Source: CAVRCA01 sp965218045 (GTDB lineage Bacteria > Pseudomonadota > Alphaproteobacteria > Acetobacterales > Acetobacteraceae). Taken from it: a stretch of DNA of 64,000 nucleotides. A program made the position numbers and the translations under genes. Of this stretch, positions 17,002 through 25,334 are shown in pieces. The notes below the pieces were generated by a model, which saw nothing but the letters and a program-made list of their open reading frames with translations, was not told the origin of the DNA and ran no database searches. Position 1 is the first letter of the stretch, and every line of letters begins with the position of its first letter. The stretch lies in contig CBDCJX010000012.1 in the NCBI GenBank assembly GCA_965218045.1, positions 165,754-229,753 on the forward strand, written 5' to 3'.

Positions 17002-17940
17002 ATGCCGTGGAAGGACCGCTACACCATCGCCGACGAGCGCGGCATCGCCGATGCCGACATAAGCTGGCCCGATGGCAACACCTGTTGTCTCACAATGACT
17101 GTCGATCTCAGTCCGGTGTGTGGTCCGGCGGGCATCACGCCGGCCGACCTCGGCACGCCGGAAAGCTATTACGGGCTGCATGGTGGGCTGGACGCGCTCC
17201 GCGCGGTGCTGTCGCGGCACCGCCTGCGGGCGACGTTCGCCGTGCCGGCGGCGATTGCCGATCTGTTTCCCGCCTTGCTGCGCGCCTTGGTGGCTGACGG
17301 CCATGAAATAGCGGCGCATGGCCTGTTGCACGAGGATGTCAGCGCGCTGCCGCCGGACGAGGAGCGGGCCCGGCTCGACCGCACCACCGCCTGCATCGAG
17401 GCCGCCGTCGGGCAGCGGCCGCTCGGCTGGTATTCGCTGCCGCGTGCCGGCGACAAGTTTGCGGTCGGTGCGATCAGCCCGAACACGATGACCTTGCTGG
17501 GCGAATGCGGCTATCTCTACATGGGCAACAGCCCGGCCGACGACGTGCCGCATTACTGGGTGACGGACCCGCATGGGCCGCGCGCCATCCTGGCGATGCC
17601 GTATTACTATCATTTCGATGACCAGTTCTTTCTGCTGTTTCCCGCCAAGGGAACCGGGCTGGAGAACGCCGACGCGCTCGACCGCAACTGGCGGGCGGAG
17701 TTGATGGCGCAATACAAGCGCGGCCGGGCGTTCGGCATGACCTTGCACCCGCACGCCATCGCCTGGCCGAACCGGTTGCAGCGTCTCGACGAATTCCTCG
17801 ACCATGCCGGCCGGATGCCACGACTCTGGAACGCGACCGCGCTGGAATGCGCACGACACTGGCACCAGACCTATCCGCCGGAAACGGCGTTGCGGCTGGA
17901 GGCGAGTATCTGGCGAGACCACGACGACAGCCTGAGCTGA
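17002..17940 (+). CDS. Polysaccharide-deacetylase-fold hydrolase 2 (PuuE-like)
   Basis: 312 aa paralogue-like partner starting 6 nt after the stop of hydrolase 1. Motifs: LTMTVDLSPVCGP, HRLRATFAVPAAIADLFP, GHEIAAHGLLHEDVSALP, then GQRPLGWYSLP and SPNTMTLLGECGYLYMGNSP. The RPLGWY ... SPNT ... DD-PHYW arrangement closely follows PuuE-type allantoinases. Two such subunits in tandem may form a heteromer or act on successive substrates. Its stop is 20 nt from the convergent rutD end. Confidence 0.82.
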   Translation: MPWKDRYTIADERGIADADISWPDGNTCCLTMTVDLSPVCGPAGITPADLGTPESYYGLHGGLDALRAVLSRHRLRATFAVPAAIADLFPALLRALVADGHEIAAHGLLHEDVSALPPDEERARLDRTTACIEAAVGQRPLGWYSLPRAGDKFAVGAISPNTMTLLGECGYLYMGNSPADDVPHYWVTDPHGPRAILAMPYYYHFDDQFFLLFPAKGTGLENADALDRNWRAELMAQYKRGRAFGMTLHPHAIAWPNRLQRLDEFLDHAGRMPRLWNATALECARHWHQTYPPETALRLEASIWRDHDDSLS

Positions 17941-17959
17941 TCGGCCGCCAAGCCGCGTC

Positions 17960-18742
17960 TCAGCCAAGGCGCTGCAGGAACGACAGGAGAGCGGCATTGA
18001 AGCCCGCCGGATCGGTGACATTCAGCGCGTGCCCGCCGCGTTCCAGCAAAACCAGGCTGGTGTTTGGCAACGCGGCGGCCAGATGCTCGGATTGCGTTGC
18101 GGGAACCAGCACGTCATCGCGCGTCGCGATCACCAGGCAGGGTCGGTCGATGCCGCCGATCTCCGCTGCGATGTCGAATTGCCGGAGCGCGCCGACGCGC
18201 GCGAGGAGATTGTCCACGCCTTGGAAGGCAGCGACTCCGTGGGCATCTTCCGTTGCCATGCGGGCCTCGTTGGCGGCCAGCCAGGTGGCGGGATACAGGA
18301 AGATCGGCTGCGCGCGGACATAGGCGGCGACGCCGGCGTGGTGCAACAGGCTCAGCCGGGCCTCGAAGCAACGCAGGGTGTGCGGATCGGCCTTGGCCCA
18401 GCCGTTCACGAGCGTGAGCGACAACAGGCGGGTGGGCGCGAGCCGGGCGAGTTCCAGACCGACCAGCGCGCCGAGCGCATGGCCGACGAAGTGGCAGGCG
18501 GACGTGCCGGTCGCGCCGAGCACGTCCTGCACGTCCGCGACCATGTCGGTGATCATGTAGCCCCGCGGCAGCTCGCCAACGCTGCGCCCGGTGCCGGCAT
18601 GATCATACGTTATGACACGAAAGCTTTCCCGCAGCGCCGCGAGCTGCGGTGCCCAGTAGGCCGCCGCGCCGCCCAAGCCCGACGACAGCAGCACGGTGGG
18701 CGCGTCGGGCCGGGAGGACTCCAGCACATCGAACTGGACCAA
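17960..18742 (-). CDS. rutD: RutD-like alpha/beta hydrolase (aminoacrylate/carbamate hydrolase)
   Basis: Fourth gene of the rut order, 260 aa. In the Rut pathway RutD is proposed to speed removal of carbamate/aminoacrylate after RutB. It shares with E. coli RutD the stretches LSSGLGG, HFVGHALGALVGLEL (nucleophile elbow GHALG without Ser), LVNGWAKADPHTLRCFEARL, FLYPATWLAANEAR and GGHALNVTDPAGFNA. A TTG at 18742, 8 nt after the rutC stop with AAGG upstream, is the best start; GTG at 18727 is the alternative. Longer readings run through rutC and are not credible. Confidence 0.9.
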   Translation of the reverse strand: MVQFDVLESSRPDAPTVLLSSGLGGAAAYWAPQLAALRESFRVITYDHAGTGRSVGELPRGYMITDMVADVQDVLGATGTSACHFVGHALGALVGLELARLAPTRLLSLTLVNGWAKADPHTLRCFEARLSLLHHAGVAAYVRAQPIFLYPATWLAANEARMATEDAHGVAAFQGVDNLLARVGALRQFDIAAEIGGIDRPCLVIATRDDVLVPATQSEHLAAALPNTSLVLLERGGHALNVTDPAGFNAALLSFLQRLG

Positions 18743-18750
18743 CGCTGGGT

Positions 18751-19140
18751 TCAGCCTTGCCCGAGATGGGCGGTGGTGGCGATCTCCACCAGCGCGCCCG
18801 GTTTCATCAGACCGCACTGGATGCAGTAGCGCGCCGGCTTGTCGCCTGGAAAATACTCCGCGTACACGGCGTTGACCGCGGCATAGTTGGCTTGGTCGGT
18901 GATGAAGATGGCGTTGTAGGTGACGTCGGCCATCGTGCCGCCGGCCGCTTCGATCACCGCCTTGATGCTTTCCAGCACGTGGCGGGTCTGCGCCGTTGCA
19001 TTGCCCGGATGCACCAGGTTGGTGTCCTTGTCGAGCGCCAAGGCGCCGGAGACGTACACGACATTGTCCGCGCGGACGCCGGGCGAGTACGGCGCCATCG
19101 GCTTGCCGGCGCCGGGCGGGAAGATGGCGGTCATCGGCAT
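18751..19140 (-). CDS. rutC: RutC, RidA-family protein of pyrimidine degradation
   Basis: 129 aa RidA/YjgF-fold protein; in the Rut pathway it acts on (per)aminoacrylate intermediates. Residues PYSPGVRADNVVYVSGALAL and NAVYAEYFPGDKPARYCIQC match RutC, where the RidA arginine of the ARxxxxV motif lies in PARYCIQ. The ATG at 19140 overlaps the rutB stop by one base (TGATG), indicating translational coupling. Confidence 0.93.
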   Translation of the reverse strand: MPMTAIFPPGAGKPMAPYSPGVRADNVVYVSGALALDKDTNLVHPGNATAQTRHVLESIKAVIEAAGGTMADVTYNAIFITDQANYAAVNAVYAEYFPGDKPARYCIQCGLMKPGALVEIATTAHLGQG

Positions 19141-19889
19141 CAAGGCTCTCCCTCGTGCTGCATCGCGGGTGTGGCATTGGCCGCCAGGGCGTCGCGAAAT
19201 TCCGCCACGCTCGACACCCAGCCGAAGAAGGCCTGGATGTTGTACAGCGCTGCTTCCTGCGCAAAGGCCGGCCCGGCGGCGTGGGTCGCGTCGTGCAGCA
19301 CCACGCCAAAATACTCGAGGAAGAACCCGTCCCGCAGCGTGGATTCGACGCACACGTTGGTGGCGATGCCGGTGAACACCAGGGTGCGAATACCCCGCGC
19401 GCGCAAGGTGCTGTCGAGGTTGGTGTTGTAGAATGCGCTGTATCGCGGCTTGGCGATAACGATATCACCGGGCTGCGGCTGCAAAGCGTCCACCAGCGCG
19501 TAATCCCAGCCGCCCTTTGCCAGCAGCTTGCCCGCCAGCTCCGGCCGCGCCCGCATCGTCTTCAGCGCGTTGGACTTGTGCCAGTTGGGGGAGCCCGGGC
19601 CGCCGGCCTCCTGATACGCCGGGTCCCAGCCGTTCTGGAAGAAGACGATCGGCATCCCGGCGGCCCGCGCGATGGCGATGGCCTCGGCGATCTGGGTGAT
19701 CGCGCTTGCCGCGCCGGCGATGTCGAAGCCCGCCAGGTCCAGATATCCGCCCGGCGAGGCGTAGGCGTTCTGCATGTCCACCACGATCAAGGCGGACTGA
19801 TCCGGCCGGAACAGCAGCGGCTCCGGCTTCGCGGGCAGAGCGAGCGCGCGCGGGTCGGACGGCGAGGGGTAGCCGGCGGGCGTGCTCAC
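19140..19889 (-). CDS. rutB: RutB, ureidoacrylate/peroxyureidoacrylate amidohydrolase
   Basis: Isochorismatase-family amidase, 249 aa, releasing carbamate/ammonia from the RutA product. The catalytic triad is visible: Asp38 in VVDMQN, Lys147 in KPRYSAF and Cys180 in ATNVCVEST. Other RutB-type stretches are FFQNGWDP and GGPGSPNWHKSNALKTMR. It starts with GTG at 19889 overlapping the rutA stop (GTGA) and ends overlapping the rutC start. The N-terminus is about 20 residues longer than E. coli RutB. Confidence 0.94.
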   Translation of the reverse strand: MSTPAGYPSPSDPRALALPAKPEPLLFRPDQSALIVVDMQNAYASPGGYLDLAGFDIAGAASAITQIAEAIAIARAAGMPIVFFQNGWDPAYQEAGGPGSPNWHKSNALKTMRARPELAGKLLAKGGWDYALVDALQPQPGDIVIAKPRYSAFYNTNLDSTLRARGIRTLVFTGIATNVCVESTLRDGFFLEYFGVVLHDATHAAGPAFAQEAALYNIQAFFGWVSSVAEFRDALAANATPAMQHEGEP

Positions 19890-20980
19890 GCGGCGGCCTC
19901 AGTCGAGGCGGCGCTGATGTGGCGGCGCGATCGCATCAGCGGCTGGATGCGGGTGCCGAAAATCTCGGTACCGCTGACGAACTCGTCGAAGGTCAGCAGC
20001 ACGCCGCCAAGACCCGGCACGGCGGCGAGCTCGTCCAGCATGGCGGCGGCATGGGCAAAGGAGCCGACCAGCGTGCCCATGTTGAGGTTCACCGCTCGCT
20101 GCAAGTCGGTCAGTTGCCGCACATTGGTATCCGCGTTCGGCCGCGTGTCGGCGGCACCCTGCGCCGCCATCCAGGCGACCGCTTCGGTGTCCACCCCGTC
20201 GCGGTAATGCTCCCACTTGGCGGTGGCCTCGGCGTCGGTTTCGCCGGTGATGATCATGAACAAGGCGTAGCAGCCGATCGGCCGCCCGGTCTCGGCCGCC
20301 GCCACCTGCATGCGCGCGATGGTGGGAGCGCAGGCGTCGGGGGTGTTGAGGCCGGCACCGAGGCAGAAATTGTAGTCGGCCCAGCGCGCGGTGAACGCCA
20401 TGCCGGCAGCACTCTGGCCGGCGCAGATCAGCTTGATCGGCACCGACGGGCGGGGCAGGAGGCGGCAATCATCCATCTGGAAGAACTCGCCGCGAAACTC
20501 GCACGCGCCGGTCTCCCATAGCGCGCGCATGATGCGGACGTATTCGGCGGCGAAATCGTAGCGTCGGGCGAAATATTCGTCGCCCGGCCAGATGCCCATT
20601 TGCGAGTATTCGGGACGTTGCCAGCCGGTGATCACGTTGAGGCCAAATCGCCCCTGGGAAATGCTGTCGATCGTCACCGCCATGCGCGCGGCGATCGCCG
20701 GCGGCACGGCGAGGGTGGGCACCGTCGCGAACAGGCGGATGCGGGAGGTGACGGCGGCCAGCCCGGCCATCAAGGTGAACGAATCGAGGTTGTAGTCCCA
20801 GAACTCGGTGGGCCCGCCGAAGCCGCGCAGCTTGATCATGGAGAGCACGAAGTCCAGCCCGTGCCGCTCGGCGGTCTGCACCACGGTCCGGTTGAGGTCG
20901 AAGCTCGGCTTGTATTGCGGCGACGTGCTCGAGATCAGCCAGCCGTTGTTTCCGATCGGGATGAAGACGCCGACTTCCAT
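19886..20980 (-). CDS. rutA: RutA, FMN-dependent pyrimidine monooxygenase
   Basis: 364 aa luciferase-fold flavoenzyme that opens the uracil ring between N3 and C4 using FMNH2 and O2. Near-identity to the RutA consensus: GVFIPIGNNGWLISSTSPQY, LSMIKLRGFGGPTEFWDYNL, ESFTLMAGLAAVTSRI (as DSFTLMAGL), VITGWQRPEYSQMGIWPGD and VNLNMGTLVGSF. ATG 20980 gives the core length; an in-frame ATG at 21025 would mimic the N-terminal extension of E. coli RutA. First gene of rutABCD. No flavin reductase (RutF), RutE or RutG permease lies in the window. Confidence 0.96.
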   Translation of the reverse strand: MEVGVFIPIGNNGWLISSTSPQYKPSFDLNRTVVQTAERHGLDFVLSMIKLRGFGGPTEFWDYNLDSFTLMAGLAAVTSRIRLFATVPTLAVPPAIAARMAVTIDSISQGRFGLNVITGWQRPEYSQMGIWPGDEYFARRYDFAAEYVRIMRALWETGACEFRGEFFQMDDCRLLPRPSVPIKLICAGQSAAGMAFTARWADYNFCLGAGLNTPDACAPTIARMQVAAAETGRPIGCYALFMIITGETDAEATAKWEHYRDGVDTEAVAWMAAQGAADTRPNADTNVRQLTDLQRAVNLNMGTLVGSFAHAAAMLDELAAVPGLGGVLLTFDEFVSGTEIFGTRIQPLMRSRRHISAASTEAAA

Positions 20981-21079
20981 GCCGAGGCTCTTGCAAAGTG
21001 TCGAGCGTGACGTAGCAAGTGCCATGCCATCATCGGCCTGGTCGGAGCCCTTGACCTCATCTCGGCACGAACGCTGCAT

Positions 21080-21296
21080 GGCGGTGGCTTCCATCCCGTG
21101 CGCAACCTGTCCGGGCGCGACCGCTACTCCTGTTCTTCTTCGACATGGACAGGGACGGCATCGTGGAGTGAGTGCCGACCTGCCGCGGCCCGGACAATCC
21201 GCCCCGTAACGCACAATGCTTTACCGCGACTACTTGATGGAGCGGCTGGACAAGAACTACGCGTATCGGAGGATTCCCACGAGCGGCCGCACCTGA
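21080..21296 (+). pseudogene. Degraded C-terminus of an isopenicillin N synthase-like 2OG-Fe(II) oxygenase
   Basis: Reading across frames gives GGGFHPVRNLSGRDRYS, then after a one-base shift FFFDMDRDGIVE and a stop, then VPTCRGPDNPPRN, then after another shift MLYRDYLMERLDKNYAYRR. The order and spacing match the C-terminal 70 residues of non-haem iron dioxygenases of the isopenicillin N synthase type (HRVRNLSG-RYS-PFFFDPD ... PTC-GPD-PPR ... YLLERL-YAYR). At least two frameshifts and one stop show it is dead. The N-terminal part (His-x-Asp) is gone; rutA occupies the adjacent DNA on the other strand. Confidence 0.75.
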
Positions 21297-21373
21297 CGAC
21301 CGTTCCGCCGACCGAGAACGGGCCGGGAGTAGGGCTTCTGGGGGGTAAGCGCCGGAGATTTTCCTTGCACACC

Positions 21374-22102
21374 ATGTTCGTTATATGTTCTATTCGGTGC
21401 GTGACCTACACCCCCTTAACCCCCATCGAGCGCTTCGCCTACATCATCGAGGCACTGTGCCAGGCCGTTGCCGCGCGCAGCGCCAGGCGCTGGATTGCGG
21501 TGGCCGTTGCCAACCTGATCTGGATCCGGCTGCGACGCACCGGCGCGCGGTTCGCGGCGCTTGCCGCCCGGGTCCGCGCGGGCGAACTCCCGGCCGCCGC
21601 GCGGAGGTCCGCATCGGGTGCGTCCGACCAGCCGGCGGAGTCCCGCGCCGAGCGGCAAGCGAAGCGGCGCAAGTCGGATGATCCGGCGGATCGTCCGGCC
21701 AAGCGTCTGCCGCGCGGCCTTGCCTGGCTGTTGCGGCTGGTGCCGGAGGCGGCCGTCTATGGCAGTCAGCTGAACCATCTGCTGTCCGACCCGGAGATCG
21801 TGGCGCTGTTGACCGCCGCGCCGCAGATGGGGCGGCTGCTGCGCCCGCTCTGTCAGATGCTGGGCATCAGGCTATCCGAGCACCCCCTTTTGCAACACAC
21901 GCGGCGTAAGCGCGCCGCAGCCTCGCCCGCCGGTGCGTCGGCCGACGATAATGCGCCCACTGACGTCGTGGCGCCCGCGCGAAGTTCCGCCGGGGCGACG
22001 CAAGCGACCGGCCGTTCCCGCCGTCGTCGTGCCGCCCGGCGGGTCGACCAGCTGCCGTGGGTCGTCCGCGGCCCACCGGGCGGACTTTTCGAACCGGGAT
22101 GA
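21374..22102 (+). CDS. Conserved hypothetical protein, basic, helix-rich
   Basis: About 242 aa from ATG 21374, or 233 aa from GTG 21401 (VTYTPLTPIERFAYI). The N-terminal part FAYIIEALCQAVAARSARR and the middle LPRGLAWLLRLVPEAAVYGS, QLNHLLSDPEIVALLTAAPQ, MGRLLRPLCQMLGI form a pattern I associate with a protein family abundant in Acetobacteraceae, often in many copies. The linker and tail are rich in Arg/Ala and probably disordered. No enzyme motif or membrane anchor. Function unknown. Confidence 0.65.
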   Translation: MFVICSIRCVTYTPLTPIERFAYIIEALCQAVAARSARRWIAVAVANLIWIRLRRTGARFAALAARVRAGELPAAARRSASGASDQPAESRAERQAKRRKSDDPADRPAKRLPRGLAWLLRLVPEAAVYGSQLNHLLSDPEIVALLTAAPQMGRLLRPLCQMLGIRLSEHPLLQHTRRKRAAASPAGASADDNAPTDVVAPARSSAGATQATGRSRRRRAARRVDQLPWVVRGPPGGLFEPG

Positions 22103-22307
22103 ACGCGTCGCGCCGAGGCACGTCCTAATCGTTCCGCTTATTCAACGTATAACCAGCCGCTCTTGGCGACGCCTCATTGTCCCACCGACCGCCACAGCCC
22201 GAAGGCGGGTCGTCCACGTCTCTTGCAGTCAGAACGAACGTGAGCAACGCCGTGGAGGCTCGGCTTTCGCCAGTCCAGTACAGGGGGTGGAACTTGCGGC
22301 GGCGGGA

Positions 22308-23417
22308 CTACCGTCTTGCGCGCCGTGGGATCCGGGTAGATGAGGCGGCAAGGCGCATCAGTGCCGGCATCGCTCGGCAGGCCGTGACGAGCGCTGGCTG
22401 CAGCCCGGATGCCAGACAGGCGGCGTGCAGCGCCGAGGCGCGGCGCATCTGCCCGCCAAGCGTGCGTTGCATCGCGCGGTGATGCGCCGTCGCGGGCTGC
22501 TCGGCGAGCCACGCCGCCGCCGCCGCGCGTCCGCTGTGCAGCGCGATCGAGACGCCGTCACCGGTGAACGAGGGAATCACCGCGGCCTGATCGCCCACGC
22601 GGAACAGCGCCAAGGGGTCGGTCGCATGCGGCGCGTGGACGAACCCGTACGGCAGCCGGCCGATCGCGAGCGGGCGTGGCAGCAACGCACAGGCGCCCTC
22701 CAGCCGGCGGGCGAGATGCGGCGAGGCGGCGGTGAGGGCGGCCAGCAAGCCATCCCAGGTGCCGCCCGATCGGCGCAGCGCCGCGGCCGAGGCGACCAGG
22801 CTGAAATTGGCCGCGTCGCCCTCCACCAGCAGCAGGCCGGCATAGCCGCCGTCGAACAGCACGATCTCGACATGGCCGCGCACCGCCTCGGTCTGCTCGC
22901 GGCGCAGGCGAAAATACATCTTGAAGGCGACGGACTTGGCGGCGGGCGCGGCGCGGCCGACCCCGCGCAGGTCGTGCTTGCCGGTCGCCAGGAACACGGC
23001 ATCAGCCGCGATCGGCGCGTCCTGCGTGAGCAGCGCCAGCCGATCGCCAAGCGGCCGCAGCCCGAGCACTTTCGCGCCGAGGCGGATCGTGGCGCCCGAC
23101 GCGGCGGCGCATTCGAGCAAGGCGGTGTCGAGGCGGCGGCGCGACAGGCCATACGCCGGGAATGGCAGCGCGGTCGGCGCGACGCGCGCGCCAGACACCA
23201 GACGCAGCGCGTTGATCGGCGCCGCGCCGAGGTCGGCGAGATCGACCCCGAGTGCCGCCGCGTTGCCGTGCGCCTCCACGCTGAGGAAGTCGCCGCACAC
23301 CTTGTCCGTGGGTCGCGCGTCGCGTTCCAGCAGCAGCACGGGTCGACCGGCGCGCGCCAGCAGAATGGCCACCGCGGCGCCCGCCGGCCCGCCGCCGACG
23401 ATCACCGCCGAGCTCAC
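22308..23417 (-). CDS. FAD-dependent oxidoreductase (geranylgeranyl reductase / PHBH-like), third gene of T3PKS operon
   Basis: 369 aa flavoprotein. FAD-binding GGGPAGAAVAILLARAG at the N-terminus, VLLLERDARPTDKVCGDFLS with the family's cysteine, and the second FAD motif FRVGDQAAVIPSFTGDGVSIAL. GTG start at 23417 overlaps the methyltransferase stop (GTGA). Related flavoproteins behind type III PKS genes hydroxylate the resorcinol/pyrone product to a quinone (as SrsC in Streptomyces srsABC). That role here is inferred from gene order. Confidence 0.88.
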   Translation of the reverse strand: MSSAVIVGGGPAGAAVAILLARAGRPVLLLERDARPTDKVCGDFLSVEAHGNAAALGVDLADLGAAPINALRLVSGARVAPTALPFPAYGLSRRRLDTALLECAAASGATIRLGAKVLGLRPLGDRLALLTQDAPIAADAVFLATGKHDLRGVGRAAPAAKSVAFKMYFRLRREQTEAVRGHVEIVLFDGGYAGLLLVEGDAANFSLVASAAALRRSGGTWDGLLAALTAASPHLARRLEGACALLPRPLAIGRLPYGFVHAPHATDPLALFRVGDQAAVIPSFTGDGVSIALHSGRAAAAAWLAEQPATAHHRAMQRTLGGQMRRASALHAACLASGLQPALVTACRAMPALMRLAASSTRIPRRARR

Positions 23418-24112
23418 GCGGGCCGCGAGACGGTCAGACGGAACGGCACGTGACGGCGCACCACGACCCCCGACGCGGGGACCGCGGCGCCCGCCAGGGC
23501 CGCCAGCTCGGCCGGGCGGAAGCCCCGCGCGATCGAGATCAGCCCGTCGCTGCGGATGAACCGATGCCATCCCGCGACGATCGACAACAGGTTGAAGCCG
23601 ATGCGGGCAAGCTGGCTGCGTTGCAGGTCGCTGATCAGCCAGCCGCGCCTGGCGTGCCGCTCCATCCAGCGGATGAACGCCACGATCGCGTCGTCGGTGA
23701 GGTGATGGGTGAACTGCGCGCTGATGATGAAGTCGATCGGCCGATCGGGTGTGAAGGCGAACACGTCGGTCGCGTGATAGGCGATGCGCGCCGCCGCTGG
23801 CGTTGCGTCGCGCGCGGCGCGCACCGCCCAGGGGTTGAGGTCGACCCCGACGAGTTCGGCCTCGAGCCCGCGTCGGGTGCTCCAGCGTCGGATGCGCCGC
23901 AGCGTGTCGCCGTAGCCGGAGGCGACATCGAGCAGCGAAAAACGCTCCCCGGCGGCCATCCCCTGCTGCTCCAGCCAGCGCAGGGTGGGCCGCGCGGTGA
24001 GGGTGACGCGGTTGACCCGCGAGAGGTCGCGCAGGCAGCGCTGGTAGTCGGCGTAGTCGACGCAGTCGCTGTCCATCCGCTCCGGCTCGCTGCTGCGAAG
24101 CGCCAGGCTCAT
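23414..24112 (-). CDS. Class I SAM-dependent methyltransferase, second gene of T3PKS operon
   Basis: 232 aa. SAM-binding motif I LLDVASGYGDTLRRI, motif II acidic end VGVDLNPWA, and ISAQFTHHLTDDAIVAFIRW typical of UbiE-like enzymes. The start ATG overlaps the PKS stop (ATGA at 24109-24112) and the stop overlaps the next gene, so all three are translationally coupled. The likely job is O- or C-methylation of the polyketide phenol, by analogy with SrsB-type methyltransferases. Confidence 0.88.
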   Translation of the reverse strand: MSLALRSSEPERMDSDCVDYADYQRCLRDLSRVNRVTLTARPTLRWLEQQGMAAGERFSLLDVASGYGDTLRRIRRWSTRRGLEAELVGVDLNPWAVRAARDATPAAARIAYHATDVFAFTPDRPIDFIISAQFTHHLTDDAIVAFIRWMERHARRGWLISDLQRSQLARIGFNLLSIVAGWHRFIRSDGLISIARGFRPAELAALAGAAVPASGVVVRRHVPFRLTVSRPA

Positions 24113-25203
24113 GCGGCGGTGCCGGCGCGGCGGAAGCGGAAGGTCTCGACGCTGAGCCCGGGCCCGAAGGCGGCGGCGACACCCTCGCCTCCAAGGCCGG
24201 CGCCCGCGAGGCCCTGGGTGCGCATGATCCGATCGAGCACGAACATCAGGGTGGCCGAGGACATGTTGCCGAACTCGCGCAGCACCTCGCGCGAGAAGCG
24301 CAGCGCATCGGGAGCGAGGCCGAGCGATTGCTGCACGGCATCCAGGATCGAGCGCCCGCCGGCATGCACCGCCCAAAGCCCGACCTCGCTCGGATCGGGC
24401 AGATCGAGGGCGTCGCGCCCGTGCTCGGCGAGCCAGCGGCGAATGCGGCCCGGCACCTGGCCGGAGAGCTGCATCTCGAAGCCGGTATCGCGGATGTGCC
24501 AGGTGATCAGCTCCGCGCTGCGCGGGATCACGCTGGCGCGGAAGCTGCCGAGCTCGAGACCCGCGGGCTCGGCGGAGACCAGGCAGGCCGAGCAGCCATC
24601 GGCGAACAGCAGGAACATCAGCATCTTCTCGAGCTGCCACTGCTCCTGCAGATGCAGGCTGCTGAGTTCGACATTGATTACGAGAACCCGCGAGGCCGGC
24701 TCCGAACGCACCATGTGGCGCGCCAGCTTGAGCGCGTTGACCGCTGCGAAACAACCCATGAACCCGACCATGGTACGTTCGACCGAGCTGGCCAGGCCGA
24801 GCTCGGTCGCCAGGTGCAGGTCGAGGCCCGGCGCCGAGAAGCCGGTGCAGGAGGCGACGATCAGATGGGTGATGGAGTCGCGGATCGCGTCGATATCGAG
24901 CCGCTCGACGGCCTGGTGGGCGAGGGCGAGGGCTTCGGTCTCGAACCGCGCCATGCGCGCCGCCGTGCTCGGAAAGCGGCCGCGCTCGTAGAACCGGTCC
25001 TGATCCAGATAGACGTCGCGCGGCAGCGGGCCCGGTTCGATGATCGCGTAGCGATGCTCGATGTCCGACAGCCCACGCATCCGCTCGAACAGCGCCCGGC
25101 TGCGGTCGTCTTCCAGGGCGGTGCGCGCGAAGTCGACGAACTCGGCGTGGATATCATGCGCGGGGACGGCGGTGCCGATCCGGTTGAGGAAGGCACGTGT
25201 CAT
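24109..25203 (-). CDS. Type III polyketide synthase (chalcone/alkylresorcinol synthase family)
   Basis: 364 aa homodimeric ketosynthase extending a fatty acyl- or other acyl-CoA with malonyl-CoA and cyclising it. The catalytic triad is visible: Cys119 in ASCTGFSAPGLD, His280 in AVHAGGRSILD and Asn313 in FGNMSSAT. The VGFMGCFAAVNALKLA stretch is family-typical. ATG 25203 (MTRAFLNRIGTAVP) begins the recognisable fold. It heads a coupled operon with methyltransferase and flavoprotein. The starter and product cannot be read from sequence; phenolic lipids or methylated quinones are likely by operon analogy. Confidence 0.93.
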   Translation of the reverse strand: MTRAFLNRIGTAVPAHDIHAEFVDFARTALEDDRSRALFERMRGLSDIEHRYAIIEPGPLPRDVYLDQDRFYERGRFPSTAARMARFETEALALAHQAVERLDIDAIRDSITHLIVASCTGFSAPGLDLHLATELGLASSVERTMVGFMGCFAAVNALKLARHMVRSEPASRVLVINVELSSLHLQEQWQLEKMLMFLLFADGCSACLVSAEPAGLELGSFRASVIPRSAELITWHIRDTGFEMQLSGQVPGRIRRWLAEHGRDALDLPDPSEVGLWAVHAGGRSILDAVQQSLGLAPDALRFSREVLREFGNMSSATLMFVLDRIMRTQGLAGAGLGGEGVAAAFGPGLSVETFRFRRAGTAA

Positions 25204-25334
25204 TCGGTCTCCGCTGCTGGGCGGCCCCATCCAAGCTCGGGCACTGGGTGATACTCGGGTTGCGCGCGGCGGCGTCAAGCCGGAGAAAGGGGGGCTCGCG
25301 CGCGCAAGGCCCGCCGAGTAGAACCCGAATCGGC

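Noticed and set aside
22425..24991. Plus-strand open frames opposite the PKS operon
   Set aside because: The minus-strand genes have complete catalytic motifs and coupled start/stop overlaps; the opposite frames have none.
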